Source: an uncultured Eubacteriales bacterium
Lineage (GTDB): Bacteria > Bacillota > Clostridia > Christensenellales > CAG-138
NCBI GenBank assembly: GCA_902787375.1
Contig: CADAGD010000011.1
Span: 1 to 38,448, forward strand
Direction: 5' to 3'
DNA length: 38,448 nucleotides
Position numbers and translations under genes: made by a program. The notes beneath the pieces were generated by a model. It worked only from the letters and a program-made list of their open reading frames with translations. It was not told the DNA's origin and did not search any database. Position 1 is the stretch's first letter. Each line of letters begins with the position of its first letter. Shown here piece after piece: positions 9,654 to 17,299 of the stretch.

Positions 9654-10799
9654 CTATACCTCCTTAAAATAACCGATATAATCGGCGGCATTCGGTGTTG
9701 CACAAAGCACACCGTATTCTTTGGAAAACACTATCGCCTCTATTTTCAGATCCTCCCCTGCGCGGTAGTTCAGATTGAAATGTATCCTGTCCGCGATGCT
9801 TTTAAGAGTTTTTCTCTCCGTTTCGCCATCAAACTCACGAAGTATCCTCACCGCGTCGTCACAGGCGGCACATTGGAGTATCTCCGAAATAACGGAAGCC
9901 GGTGCGCCCGAAGCTCCGGCGTGAGCGGCGATTATCTCCATACGGCAGTCGCCATACTTGGAGTGGGTATTCATCATGCCGCCCGCTATCTTTACAAGCT
10001 TGCCTATATGCCCAACCAAAAGGGCCCGTTTGAAGCCGAGCTTGCCGCATATATCTATCGAATCCCCTATGAAGTTAGAAGTCTGAACAGCCCTTTCGGG
10101 ATCTATTCCAAGCCCGTCCTTTATGAAATCCGAACCGTAATTGCCCGGAGTCAAAAGCACCTCATCAAAACCGGACGCCCTTCTCTGATTCAGCTCCACA
10201 TGTATCGTGTCCACAAGCGCTTTTTCGCTCATCGGCTCCACAATGCCCGTTGTGCCGAGTATTGATATGCCGCCTACAATACCAAGCCTGGGATTGAAAG
10301 TTTTCTTTGCTATCCTCTCCCCGTCCGGGCAGGATATTATTACTTTGAAGCCGCCCCTGTAATCAGCAAGCCGCATGACCTCCTCGATACCCTCATGTAT
10401 CATCTGCCGCGGCACGGAGTTTATAGCGGCGTTCCCGACCGGCTGATCGAGTCCGCGCTTCGTGACCCTGCCTATGCCCTGACCTCCGTCAATAATGATT
10501 CCGGCTTCATCTGTCAGGCAGACTTTCGCGTATATGAGTGTTTCGTTTGTAACGTCCGGATCGTCGCCGGAGTCCTTCTTAACGGCACAGCTTACCTCCC
10601 CGTTTCCAATGGAAATGTCAAGCACGTCAAGCTCAAGCGGTATTCCTTTTGCGGTTGTAATGCCAATGCTGTTCCTGCGCTTTCCAAACAGCAGCATCCA
10701 TGCCGCCGCCTTGGCGGCAGCCGCGGCGCACGAGCCGGTAGTGTAACCCAACCTCAGCCGCTTGCCGTCCTTCTCTATAAATTCGTTGAACTCGCTCAT
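9654..10799 (-). CDS. cbiD: Cobalt-precorrin-5B C1-methyltransferase
   Basis: A 381-residue CbiD, the C1-methyltransferase of the anaerobic pathway and a good marker for it. Family features are RLGYTTGSCAAAAAKAA near residue 17, KKDSGDDPDVTNETLIYA near residue 75, GGQGIGRVTKRGL and the LGTTGIVEPMSE segment near residue 180, with GHIGKLVKIAGGMMNTHS later. Length matches the family. The ATG at 10799 is one base after the cbiC stop. It sits in the middle of the operon and has no regulatory element of its own that I can see. Confidence 0.96.
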   Translation of the reverse strand: MSEFNEFIEKDGKRLRLGYTTGSCAAAAAKAAAWMLLFGKRRNSIGITTAKGIPLELDVLDISIGNGEVSCAVKKDSGDDPDVTNETLIYAKVCLTDEAGIIIDGGQGIGRVTKRGLDQPVGNAAINSVPRQMIHEGIEEVMRLADYRGGFKVIISCPDGERIAKKTFNPRLGIVGGISILGTTGIVEPMSEKALVDTIHVELNQRRASGFDEVLLTPGNYGSDFIKDGLGIDPERAVQTSNFIGDSIDICGKLGFKRALLVGHIGKLVKIAGGMMNTHSKYGDCRMEIIAAHAGASGAPASVISEILQCAACDDAVRILREFDGETERKTLKSIADRIHFNLNYRAGEDLKIEAIVFSKEYGVLCATPNAADYIGYFKEV

Positions 10800-10800
10800 A

Positions 10801-11430
10801 TCATCTGCTTATCCGATACAGCATAGCGTTGACTATTGCGGCGGCGACATTGCTCCCGCCCTTGCGTCCGCGCGCCACTATATGAGGAGCTTTCGATTCG
10901 ATTATAAGCTCCTTGCTCTCAACTACGTTTACAAAGCCGACGGGAACGCCTATTATAAGCGCGGGTTCAAGCTTTCCGGCTTTCATAAGCTCATTTATGG
11001 ATATGAGCGCGGTAGGAGCATTGCCTATGGCAAATATGCACGGCTTTGAAAGCATTGCCGCCCTTTCCATGGACACCATTGCCCGCGTGACGCCCCGCTC
11101 CTTTGCCTCGGCAGCCACGTCCTCATCGGACATAAAGCAATGCACCTGTCCTCCGAGTCTTGCCAGCACGGTCTTATTTATGCCCGACTTTGCCATCTGG
11201 GTATCCGTGACAATATCGCATCCGTTCTTTAAGGCTTCAATACCAATCTCTGCCGCATGTTCGGAAAATACAAGATTTTTTACATAATCAAAATCCGCGG
11301 TGGTATGTATCACCCGCTTTATTATCAGCTCGTTTTCGGGGTCAAGCTGAATGCCATCCCTCTCAAGCTGTTCCGATATTATCTCGAAGCTCCTTTTTTC
11401 TATGTCCATCGGTTTTATATTTTCAATCAT
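10801..11430 (-). CDS. cbiC: Cobalt-precorrin-8 methylmutase
   Basis: Moves the methyl group from C11 to C12 to give cobyrinic acid. The 209 residues match the CbiC/CobH family: IEKRSFEIISEQ at the N-terminus, the VIHTTADFDYVKNLVF segment containing the catalytic His, DTQMAKSGIN, and the C-terminal ARGRKGGSNVAAAIVNAM block. The open frame extends to 11451, but AAAGGAG lies 9 bases before the ATG at 11430 and that ATG overlaps the cbiA stop as ATGA, so the shorter start is chosen. Confidence 0.95.
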   Translation of the reverse strand: MIENIKPMDIEKRSFEIISEQLERDGIQLDPENELIIKRVIHTTADFDYVKNLVFSEHAAEIGIEALKNGCDIVTDTQMAKSGINKTVLARLGGQVHCFMSDEDVAAEAKERGVTRAMVSMERAAMLSKPCIFAIGNAPTALISINELMKAGKLEPALIIGVPVGFVNVVESKELIIESKAPHIVARGRKGGSNVAAAIVNAMLYRISR

Positions 11431-12773
11431 GGCTGTTTCTCCTTTAAACACGCTTTATAGAAATTGACGGCAAAGTCCGTATTGGCAAGGAAGTGGAAGT
11501 GCGGAAAACCCGCGTAAAGCGTTTCGTTTGCAAAAACACATTTCCATTCGCGCCCCGTTTTTTTCCTTGCGGTAAAGCAATCGCCCGTGTTATCGCAATC
11601 CCAATGATGGAACTCATGCGCGGGTATTCGGTCGCCTTTTTTGCAGAGCATATTATCCCTTTCGGCTGTCAAAGTCACATATCCGAACCTTGTGAGCTTT
11701 CCCATATCATGGCTTTCGCCATTTATAAAGCCGACCATCGGCTGACCCGCAATGGCTTGTGTGAGGTACATGAAGCCTCCGCATTCGGCTATGCAGGGTA
11801 ATCCCGCTTTTAAAGCCTCAGCTATTGAGCGGCGCATAGAGATGTTTTGGGACAGCTTTTCCGCGTACAACTCAGGATATCCGCCGCCGAGGTATATGCC
11901 GTCAACGCCTGCGGGTATTGCGCGGTCATATATCGGGCTGAATTCAACCAACTCCGCGCCCATGCTTTTTATAACATCCAAGCTGTCCTCATAGTAGAAG
12001 CAAAAGGCGTTATCCCTCGCAACTGCAACTCTTATGGGATCAAGCTTGGGAAGGGTTATATCCTCGTAATCAATATCCTGCGCGGTTCCTGCAATCTCCA
12101 GCAGTCCATCCAAGTCAACGCTCTTTTCCGCCTGTTCTGCAAGCCTTTGCATCTTCTGCTTCAGATCCTTCAACTCATCCGCCGTAACAAGCCCAAGGTG
12201 CCGGCTCTCAACAGCGCATTCCTTCAATCGCGGTAAAAAGCCAAGCGTTCTTATACCAAGTCTTTTTTCTATTTCCGGAGCAATCAGCTTGTAAGCGGAT
12301 TCCGTGCAATCATTGAGTATGACCGCTTTGATATTGTTATCGGCTTCAAACGCAAGAAAGCCCTGTATCTGCGCAATAACAGACAACGCGGCTCCTCTTG
12401 CGGATACCGTGAGGACGACCGGACTGTCGGTAAGCCTCGCAAGGTCATATGTGCTTGCCTGCGTGCTTGTCAAGCCAATGCCGTCATAATAGCCCATAAC
12501 GCCTTCTATAACGCATATATCGCGGCACGCGCAGTTCTTCGCAAGCAGATGTTTAAGCTTGCCCGCATCGAAAAAGAACGGGTCGAGATTGGAGCTTGGA
12601 GCCCCTATAACACGCCTATGAAACATCGGATCAATATAGTCGGGGCCGCATTTGGCACCGCCGACATCCAGCCCTCTGTTCTTCAATGCCTGCATAACGG
12701 CGCATGTGACGGTAGTTTTTCCGCAGCCGCTGTTAGTGCCTGCCATTATAACCCTTTTAACCACAAGCTTCAT
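11427..12773 (-). CDS. cbiA: Cobyrinic acid a,c-diamide synthase
   Basis: Amidates the a and c carboxylates of cobyrinic acid with glutamine and ATP. The 448 residues have a P-loop-type N-terminal domain (IMAGTNSGCGKTT, then CGPDYIDPMFH) and a C-terminal glutamine amidotransferase-like domain (YLGGGYPELYAE and nucleophile motif AECGGFMYL). The open frame begins at 12794 within the upstream ATPase gene, but GGAAGG lies 8 bases before the ATG at 12773, one base beyond the upstream stop, so that start is used. Cobyrinate rather than hydrogenobyrinate is the inferred substrate because the rest of the pathway is anaerobic. Confidence 0.95.
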   Translation of the reverse strand: MKLVVKRVIMAGTNSGCGKTTVTCAVMQALKNRGLDVGGAKCGPDYIDPMFHRRVIGAPSSNLDPFFFDAGKLKHLLAKNCACRDICVIEGVMGYYDGIGLTSTQASTYDLARLTDSPVVLTVSARGAALSVIAQIQGFLAFEADNNIKAVILNDCTESAYKLIAPEIEKRLGIRTLGFLPRLKECAVESRHLGLVTADELKDLKQKMQRLAEQAEKSVDLDGLLEIAGTAQDIDYEDITLPKLDPIRVAVARDNAFCFYYEDSLDVIKSMGAELVEFSPIYDRAIPAGVDGIYLGGGYPELYAEKLSQNISMRRSIAEALKAGLPCIAECGGFMYLTQAIAGQPMVGFINGESHDMGKLTRFGYVTLTAERDNMLCKKGDRIPAHEFHHWDCDNTGDCFTARKKTGREWKCVFANETLYAGFPHFHFLANTDFAVNFYKACLKEKQP

Positions 12774-12774
12774 A

Positions 12775-13914
12775 TCAAACGCCTTCCAATTCACAGATTT
12801 CGTTTAACACCCTCATCGCCCTGTCGCGCGCATGAGCGATAAGCCTTGAGTTCATCTCGTTCAGGCTTCCCTTCGGTGTTCCAGCGTCAACTACAACATC
12901 GCATTTTTCAAGTGCTTTTACGGCAGCCCTGTATATCTCATCCCCCGGCAATTCAAATGCCGGCGTTATAAAAGCTTCGACCGCGAGCTTTGTCGCTACC
13001 TGAGTGTCCGTATCGTTTTCAAAGAGTATCCCTGTGGAAAAGGGTATCTTTTTTCTCTGGAGCGCACGGTAAAACGGAATGCCGCAGCCGTTTCCCGCTA
13101 CCACGAATACTCTTGCCATGCCCTCTGTTTTTTTTAGCTCAACGCTTCCGAACAATACATTGTACGAGCCTGAGTCCATGCCGTAAAGCTCCTCTATGGG
13201 GAGCGTTTTCAGCACCTCCTCCGGTGAACCGAAGGCGGCTATTCTATCCCCCTTGACGCACATAAGATAATCCGAAACCTTCGCGGCAAGGTCGATCTCA
13301 TGCAGGCTCATTATGACGGTTATTTCCTGCTCATGCGCCATCTCTCGCAGTATATCAAGAAGCTCCGTCTTATGCCATATATCAAGGAACGCCGTCGGCT
13401 CATCCAGTATTATTATTTCGGGTCTTTGACATATTGCTCTTGCAAGAACGATTCTCTGCTTTTGTCCATCCGAAAGCGTCAGGAACTCCTGCGCGGCTAT
13501 GTCGAGTGCGTTGACCTTTTCAAGTGATTCGCGGACAATTTCCTTATCCTCCGGTGTCAGCATTCCGAGCATGTTGGTATACGGATACCTTCCCAATGCC
13601 ACAACATCCCATGCCGTCATGAGTTCGGGCTTTATGCGCTCGGTCAATACAACAGCCGCCTTTCTCGCCATCTGCTTGGGCTGCCAGTTCAATATCTCCT
13701 GGCCGTCTATAAGCACGCTGCCCTTTATCCTGTCAAGCTGCTTGGTAATAGTTTTCAGTATGGTTGATTTGCCGGAGCCGTTCGGCCCGATGAGGGTCAA
13801 TATGCTCCCTTTTTCAAGCGATATTTCAATATCGTGTATCAACGCGCTTCCATTATAGCCGACCGCAAGCTCATGTGCTTCAAAGTACAGCTTCTTACTT
13901 CTTTCAGCATTCAT
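12775..13914 (-). CDS. btuD: Cobalamin/corrinoid ABC importer ATPase with extra C-terminal domain (BtuD-like)
   Basis: The first ~260 residues are an ATPase of the FecE/BtuD type: Walker A GPNGSGKST, signature LSDGQKQR (Asp where LSGGQ has Gly), Walker B IIILDEPTAFLD and switch His in MSLHEID. Residues ~265-379 form an added domain beginning ARVFVVAGNGCGIPFYRAL and containing FENDTDTQVATKLA and CDVVVDAG. It looks like a small alpha/beta domain of unknown role. The gene lies directly after the BtuC-like permease and before cbiA, all under a cobalamin riboswitch, so corrinoid or cobalt-related uptake is the best guess; iron-siderophore transport is less likely. The binding protein is probably the one at 17698-18840. 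Confidence 0.88.
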   Translation of the reverse strand: MNAERSKKLYFEAHELAVGYNGSALIHDIEISLEKGSILTLIGPNGSGKSTILKTITKQLDRIKGSVLIDGQEILNWQPKQMARKAAVVLTERIKPELMTAWDVVALGRYPYTNMLGMLTPEDKEIVRESLEKVNALDIAAQEFLTLSDGQKQRIVLARAICQRPEIIILDEPTAFLDIWHKTELLDILREMAHEQEITVIMSLHEIDLAAKVSDYLMCVKGDRIAAFGSPEEVLKTLPIEELYGMDSGSYNVLFGSVELKKTEGMARVFVVAGNGCGIPFYRALQRKKIPFSTGILFENDTDTQVATKLAVEAFITPAFELPGDEIYRAAVKALEKCDVVVDAGTPKGSLNEMNSRLIAHARDRAMRVLNEICELEGV

Positions 13915-13916
13915 AA

Positions 13917-14978
13917 CTACACAGCCTCATTCTTTCTTCGATTTGCAATCATCCAGATAACCACCGGTGCGCCGAACACACTTGTCACCGTGCTTATATT
14001 GATGTCAGCAGGAGCAAGCGCGGTTCTTGCTATCAGGTCGCACATCACGCAGAACACCGCTCCGCAAAGGAACGAAGCCGGTATGACGAAAGCCGGCTTT
14101 GAGCTTTTAAGCAGGGTTCTTGTTATATGCGGAACAGCTATACCGACAAACGATATCGGGCCGACAAGCGCGGTAACACATGCCGACAGCATGGATGACA
14201 GCAGTATTAATGCCAGCCTGAACGGTTTTATCCTTATGCCCATGCTCTTTGCGTAGTTTTCGCCCAGCGCGTATGCGCCCATAGGCTTTGACATAAGCCA
14301 GACCGCTATTATTACCGGAATGCAAACTATTGCGGCAGTTCGGACGTTCTCCCAATCGGTACCGGAGAATGTCCCCATCGACCAATGCGTGAGATTTACT
14401 ATGTCCTGCTCGCTCGCAAAAGTAACACATAAATCGGTTACAGCACTGCATATATAGCCGACCATTATTCCGACAACAAGCAGCAGCGACATGTTTTTAA
14501 CCTTTTGAGAAAATATCATTACAACAGCAGTTATTATAAGCGAGCCCATAAATGCCGCCGCAATGAGGAGCCATGGGCCTGCCTTGGAAAGTATGTCCGA
14601 CAGAAATATCATCGTTATTCCCACAACCATCTTTGCTCCCGATGAAATACCAAGCACAAAGGGTCCCGCAATGGGATTCCTGAAAAAATTCTGGAGCAGG
14701 AATCCCGAAACGGCAAGCGCGCCTCCGAGTATCCCGGCAAGCAGCATACGCGGCAGTCTTATATTAAACAGTATTATGGACTCCGTAGGCAGATTGGCGG
14801 CGTCATTTCCGCTTGGGTTCATTATAAATTCAAGCAGGCTTGAAACGACCCTTTCCGCCGGAATATTCGCGGAGCCTATCGTGATATTCAGTATCAAGGC
14901 AACGAGGAGCAGCAGCAAAAGTATCACCATCACAAACGTAAAGCGCAAGCCCCTCGGCATCTCATTTCTTTTTTTCAC
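13917..14978 (-). CDS. btuC: Cobalamin/corrinoid ABC importer permease (BtuC/FecCD family)
   Basis: A 353-residue FecCD-family permease with about ten membrane segments. Conserved blocks are IRLPRMLLAGILGGALAVSG, NPIAGPFVLGISSGAK and the C-terminal GPISFVGIAVPHITRTL, which contributes to the contact with the ATPase. The start is GTG at 14978, preceded by AAAGGAGGGG about 7 bases upstream; an ATG at 14960 is possible but has a poorer site. It is the first gene of the operon and lies only a few bases beyond the terminator that follows the minus-strand cobalamin riboswitch. Family members also carry siderophores or heme; the riboswitch and neighbours argue for corrinoids. Confidence 0.9.
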   Translation of the reverse strand: MKKRNEMPRGLRFTFVMVILLLLLLVALILNITIGSANIPAERVVSSLLEFIMNPSGNDAANLPTESIILFNIRLPRMLLAGILGGALAVSGFLLQNFFRNPIAGPFVLGISSGAKMVVGITMIFLSDILSKAGPWLLIAAAFMGSLIITAVVMIFSQKVKNMSLLLVVGIMVGYICSAVTDLCVTFASEQDIVNLTHWSMGTFSGTDWENVRTAAIVCIPVIIAVWLMSKPMGAYALGENYAKSMGIRIKPFRLALILLSSMLSACVTALVGPISFVGIAVPHITRTLLKSSKPAFVIPASFLCGAVFCVMCDLIARTALAPADINISTVTSVFGAPVVIWMIANRRKNEAV

Positions 14979-14993
14979 ACTTCGCCCCTCCTT

Positions 14994-15030
14994 TAAATAA
15001 AAAACCGCACGGAAATTACTCCCGTGCAGC
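14994..15030 (-). terminator. Riboswitch-linked intrinsic terminator before the cbi operon
   Basis: Read on the minus strand, GCACGG...CCGTGC pairs around a short AT-rich loop (15007-15027) and is followed by six T residues and ATTT. It sits between the B12 box and the Shine-Dalgarno of the permease gene, the expected position for a terminator that forms when cobalamin is bound. Confidence 0.8.
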
Positions 15031-15064
15031 CGCTTTTCCGCATCATAAATACGCCCTTATTTCC

Positions 15065-15265
15065 GTTAGGGCAGATTAGACCTCAAGCAGGTCTTCCGAC
15101 TCGCGCATCAACGGCTTACGGCACGCCTTCTCAGGGATAAACCCCAATGGCTGACTTTCGTAATGTGCCGCGCCTATGCGTTCACGGCGGCGGTTCCGTT
15201 CGGGATTTGCACCCGATTGTCTATTCTTCCCACACGGCATTTGAGCTGAATGGGACACTTGAGGT
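15065..15265 (-). promoter_or_regulatory. Cobalamin riboswitch controlling the minus-strand cbi/btu operon
   Basis: The minus strand carries the adenosylcobalamin riboswitch core: GGGTGCAAATCCCGAACGG followed by an ACCGCCGCCGTGA-type segment (15185-15220 region), then the B12 box GCGAGTCGGAAGACCTGC at about 15087-15104. Between them lies a long peripheral arm. The element precedes a terminator and then the permease gene, so B12 most likely causes premature transcription termination of the whole uptake and synthesis operon. Outer boundaries are approximate; the core is clear. Confidence 0.92.
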
Positions 15266-15276
15266 ATTTTTATATA

Positions 15277-15305
15277 ATTTTAATATCTCTTGCTGTTTTT
15301 GTCAA
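15277..15305 (-). promoter_or_regulatory. Promoter for the minus-strand riboswitch transcript
   Basis: On the minus strand TTGACA (15305-15300) is followed after 17 bases by TAAAAT (15282-15277). The start of transcription would fall just before the riboswitch. It faces away from the plus-strand promoter whose -35 box is about 60 bases to the right. Confidence 0.75.
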
Positions 15306-15365
15306 CAGCGACATGATTCATCTTGCAGACATTTTGCGGGCATTAAAATATATTAACGAGAGATG

Positions 15366-15394
15366 TTGACAAAGCACGGAATATGCGTTATATT
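15366..15394 (+). promoter_or_regulatory. Promoter for the plus-strand riboswitch transcript
   Basis: TTGACA at 15366-15371 and TATATT at 15389-15394 with exactly 17 bases between. The predicted transcript begins near 15402, just before the plus-strand cobalamin riboswitch. Confidence 0.78.
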
Positions 15395-15409
15395 TCTATC
15401 GAATAAAAT

Positions 15410-15612
15410 AGGCGTTTGAGTGCCAAGGGGGCTATAATAGTTCCTGTTGGAGAATAGGGAATCCGGTCAGAATCCGGAACGGTACCGCCACTGTAATCGT
15501 TGAGAGTTCCATCGTGACGCAAGTCGGTCATTGAGGTTTTTCACCTTGAGAAGGCTGTATGGAGGTCGTTTGAAACGTAAGTCAGGAGACCTGCTTGAAT
15601 GTGCATTAAGTC
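15410..15612 (+). promoter_or_regulatory. Cobalamin riboswitch controlling the surface-lipoprotein operon
   Basis: The plus strand shows GGGAATCCGGTCAGAATCCGG (from about 15457), CGGTACCGCCACTGTAA (from about 15480) and the B12 box AAGTCAGGAGACCTGC at about 15579-15594, which is an almost textbook cobalamin riboswitch. A terminator follows at 15653-15690, and the exported CbiK gene begins at 15763. The expected effect is repression of the chelatase, both small lipoproteins and the binding protein when B12 is plentiful. Boundaries are approximate. Confidence 0.95.
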
Positions 15613-15652
15613 TGCCTGCGGTGTCGGGTGGTCTGGTATGTATGCTTTCAGC

Positions 15653-15690
15653 AGCCGAGGCGGTATTAAAACGTCTCGGCTTTTATTGTC
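15653..15690 (+). terminator. Riboswitch-linked intrinsic terminator before the exported cbiK
   Basis: AGCCGAGGCG pairs with CGTCTCGGCT (one G-U pair) around a nine-base loop at 15653-15681 and is followed by TTTTATTGT. It lies about 60 bases after the B12 box and 73 bases before the cbiK start, as expected for a transcriptional off-switch. Confidence 0.85.
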
Positions 15691-15762
15691 ATTCGGGCTG
15701 TTGTTTTCAATACCTGACAGCAGCTTGAAAAAATACAAAAATATAAACTGGAGGAAAAGAAC

Positions 15763-16680
15763 ATGAAAAAAACCGTAAAACTTTTGTCACTCATGCTTGC
15801 CGTGCTTTTTGTTTTCGCAATGGTCGGCTGCAACCCTGGACAGAACAACAATCAGGAAACAAAGAACACCGATAAGCCCGCCGAAGGCGATAACACCGTA
15901 AAGCCCGTTATTCTTGCCGTTTCATTCGGAACCAGCTATAACGATTCCCGCGAGAAGACCATCGGCGCCATTGAGGATGCTCTCAAGACCGCTTATCCCG
16001 ATTACGAAGTCCGTCGTGCTTTCACCAGCCAGATAATCATTGACAAGCTCAAGGAGCGTGACAACCTCACCATCGACAACGTAACCGAGGCTCTTGATCG
16101 CCTTGTTGCTGACGGCGTTAAGGAAGTTGTCATTCAGCCCACTCATGTTATGAGCGGCTATGAGTATGATGATGTTATCAAAGAGGTCAACAAGTATAAC
16201 GATAAGTTTGACAGCGTCAAGATCAGCAAGAACCTTCTTGCCGCCGACTCGGACTATGACGCACTCGTAGAGATACTTGTAAACACCACCGCTGATTACA
16301 ATGCCGAAGGTACTGCCATCGTTTACATGGGACATGGTACAGAGCATGAAGCCAACACCACCTATGCCAAGCTTCAGGAAAAGATGACCGCTGCCGGTCA
16401 TAACAATTATTTCATCGGCACCGTTGAAGCTACCCCCAGCGTTGAAGATGTTATCGCTCTCGTCAAGGAAGGCGGCTATAAGAAGGTAGTCCTGCTCCCC
16501 CTGATGATCGTTGCCGGCGACCATGCCAACAATGATATGGCAGGCGATGAGGAAGATTCCTGGAAGACCCTCTTCAAAAACGAAGGCTTTGAGGTCGAAT
16601 GCGTTATCCGCGGTCTCGGTGAGCTTGCCGATGTTCAGCAGCTTATCGTAAAGCATTGCGGCGAGGCAATGGGTAAATAA
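15763..16680 (+). CDS. cbiK: Exported CbiK-type sirohydrochlorin cobaltochelatase, predicted lipoprotein
   Basis: Residues 1-23 form a lipoprotein signal ending MVGC (Cys23), followed by an Asn/Lys-rich linker and then a full CbiK chelatase domain from about residue 50 (ILAVSFGTSYNDSREKT) to the C-terminus. The two metal-site histidines are in MGHGTEHEANTTY (His191) and VAGDHANNDMAGDE (His254), so the active site looks intact. CbiK normally inserts cobalt into sirohydrochlorin in the cytoplasm; exported forms are known from Desulfovibrio (CbiK-P) and related proteins occur near heme-uptake genes. Here the enzyme should sit outside the membrane, next to corrinoid-uptake lipoproteins. GGAGG lies 8 bases before the ATG. 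Its codons are more biased to AAG, AAC, GTC and GGC than its neighbours, which suggests strong expression. Substrate is uncertain. Confidence 0.9.
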   Translation: MKKTVKLLSLMLAVLFVFAMVGCNPGQNNNQETKNTDKPAEGDNTVKPVILAVSFGTSYNDSREKTIGAIEDALKTAYPDYEVRRAFTSQIIIDKLKERDNLTIDNVTEALDRLVADGVKEVVIQPTHVMSGYEYDDVIKEVNKYNDKFDSVKISKNLLAADSDYDALVEILVNTTADYNAEGTAIVYMGHGTEHEANTTYAKLQEKMTAAGHNNYFIGTVEATPSVEDVIALVKEGGYKKVVLLPLMIVAGDHANNDMAGDEEDSWKTLFKNEGFEVECVIRGLGELADVQQLIVKHCGEAMGK

Positions 16681-16702
16681 TCTCACTAACATTCTCCGTG
16701 TA

Positions 16703-16738
16703 GCTTCTGCGCGCATTAATCGGAATGCGCGTGGAAGC
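16703..16738 (+). terminator. Strong intercistronic hairpin (partial terminator or processing site)
   Basis: A 15-pair stem, GCTTCTGCGCGCATT with AATGCGCGTGGAAGC (two G-U pairs), around a six-base loop lies between cbiK and the next lipoprotein gene. It is followed by ATTTATTAATTA, not a pure T run. It may cut down readthrough or protect the cbiK message end. No second promoter is obvious after it. Confidence 0.6.
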
Positions 16739-16779
16739 ATTTATTAATTATACAAAACGGCATTAAAAGAGGTTTTATT

Positions 16780-17280
16780 ATGAAAAGGTTAATTGCTTTT
16801 TTTATTTGCGTTATAACAGTTTTAAGCCTTGCGGCTTGTTCAGACAATCAGGTCAGCGACAAAAAGGCTGCTGCCGACGGTACTGAAGCGTCAAGTGCTC
16901 TCCCCGTTATAAACGCCGAACAGATAAAGGACGGCGAGTATGAAATAGAGGTTGAGTCCAGCTCCTCCATGTTCAGAATCGTAAAATGCGTCCTTACAGT
17001 CGCTGAAGGCAAAATGACTGCCGCAATGACGATGAGCGGTCAGGGCTACGGTGCTTTATTCATGGGCAAAATGGGCGACGCTCCGGCATCCCCCGATGAC
17101 ACATGTATTCCATTCGAGAACGACGCCGACGGAGCCAAGGTATTTACAGTACCCGTTGAAGCTCTCAACAAGCCGATAGACTGCGCGGCATGGAGCATCC
17201 GCAAGGAAAGCTGGTATGACCGCGAGCTGATCTTTAAATCCGACATGATACCGTCTGAATGTATTTCCGCAAACAACTGA
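16780..17280 (+). CDS. Small lipoprotein with NEAT-like domain, B12-regulated
   Basis: A 166-residue protein with a lipoprotein signal ending SLAAC (Cys20) and one compact, mostly beta domain from about residue 50. The domain begins KDGEYEIEVESSSS, contains a GKMTAAMTMSGQGY strand pair and ends VFTVPVEALNKPIDCAAWS followed by WYDRELIF. This order of strands resembles NEAT and similar Ig-like heme-binding domains, but the match is by eye and the usual NEAT Tyr motif is not exact. It shares KDGxYxxEV, GKxTA, S-x-x-x-Y and F-x-x-PV with the next gene, so the two look like diverged tandem copies. AAGAGG precedes the ATG. A role in binding a corrinoid, tetrapyrrole or cobalt outside the cell is inferred from the riboswitch and neighbours. 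Confidence 0.7.
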   Translation: MKRLIAFFICVITVLSLAACSDNQVSDKKAAADGTEASSALPVINAEQIKDGEYEIEVESSSSMFRIVKCVLTVAEGKMTAAMTMSGQGYGALFMGKMGDAPASPDDTCIPFENDADGAKVFTVPVEALNKPIDCAAWSIRKESWYDRELIFKSDMIPSECISANN

Positions 17281-17299
17281 GATTGGAGGAAAAAACAAT

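Noticed and set aside
15432-15438. TATAAT within the plus-strand leader as a second promoter
   Set aside because: It lies inside the 5' arm of the cobalamin riboswitch and has no -35 box at the right spacing; the promoter at 15366-15394 fits the full aptamer.
15922-16740. 272-residue open frame on the minus strand opposite cbiK
   Set aside because: It is a shadow of the strongly biased cbiK codons. It has no ribosome-binding site, starts in the intergenic hairpin and matches no family, while the plus-strand frame has full chelatase motifs.
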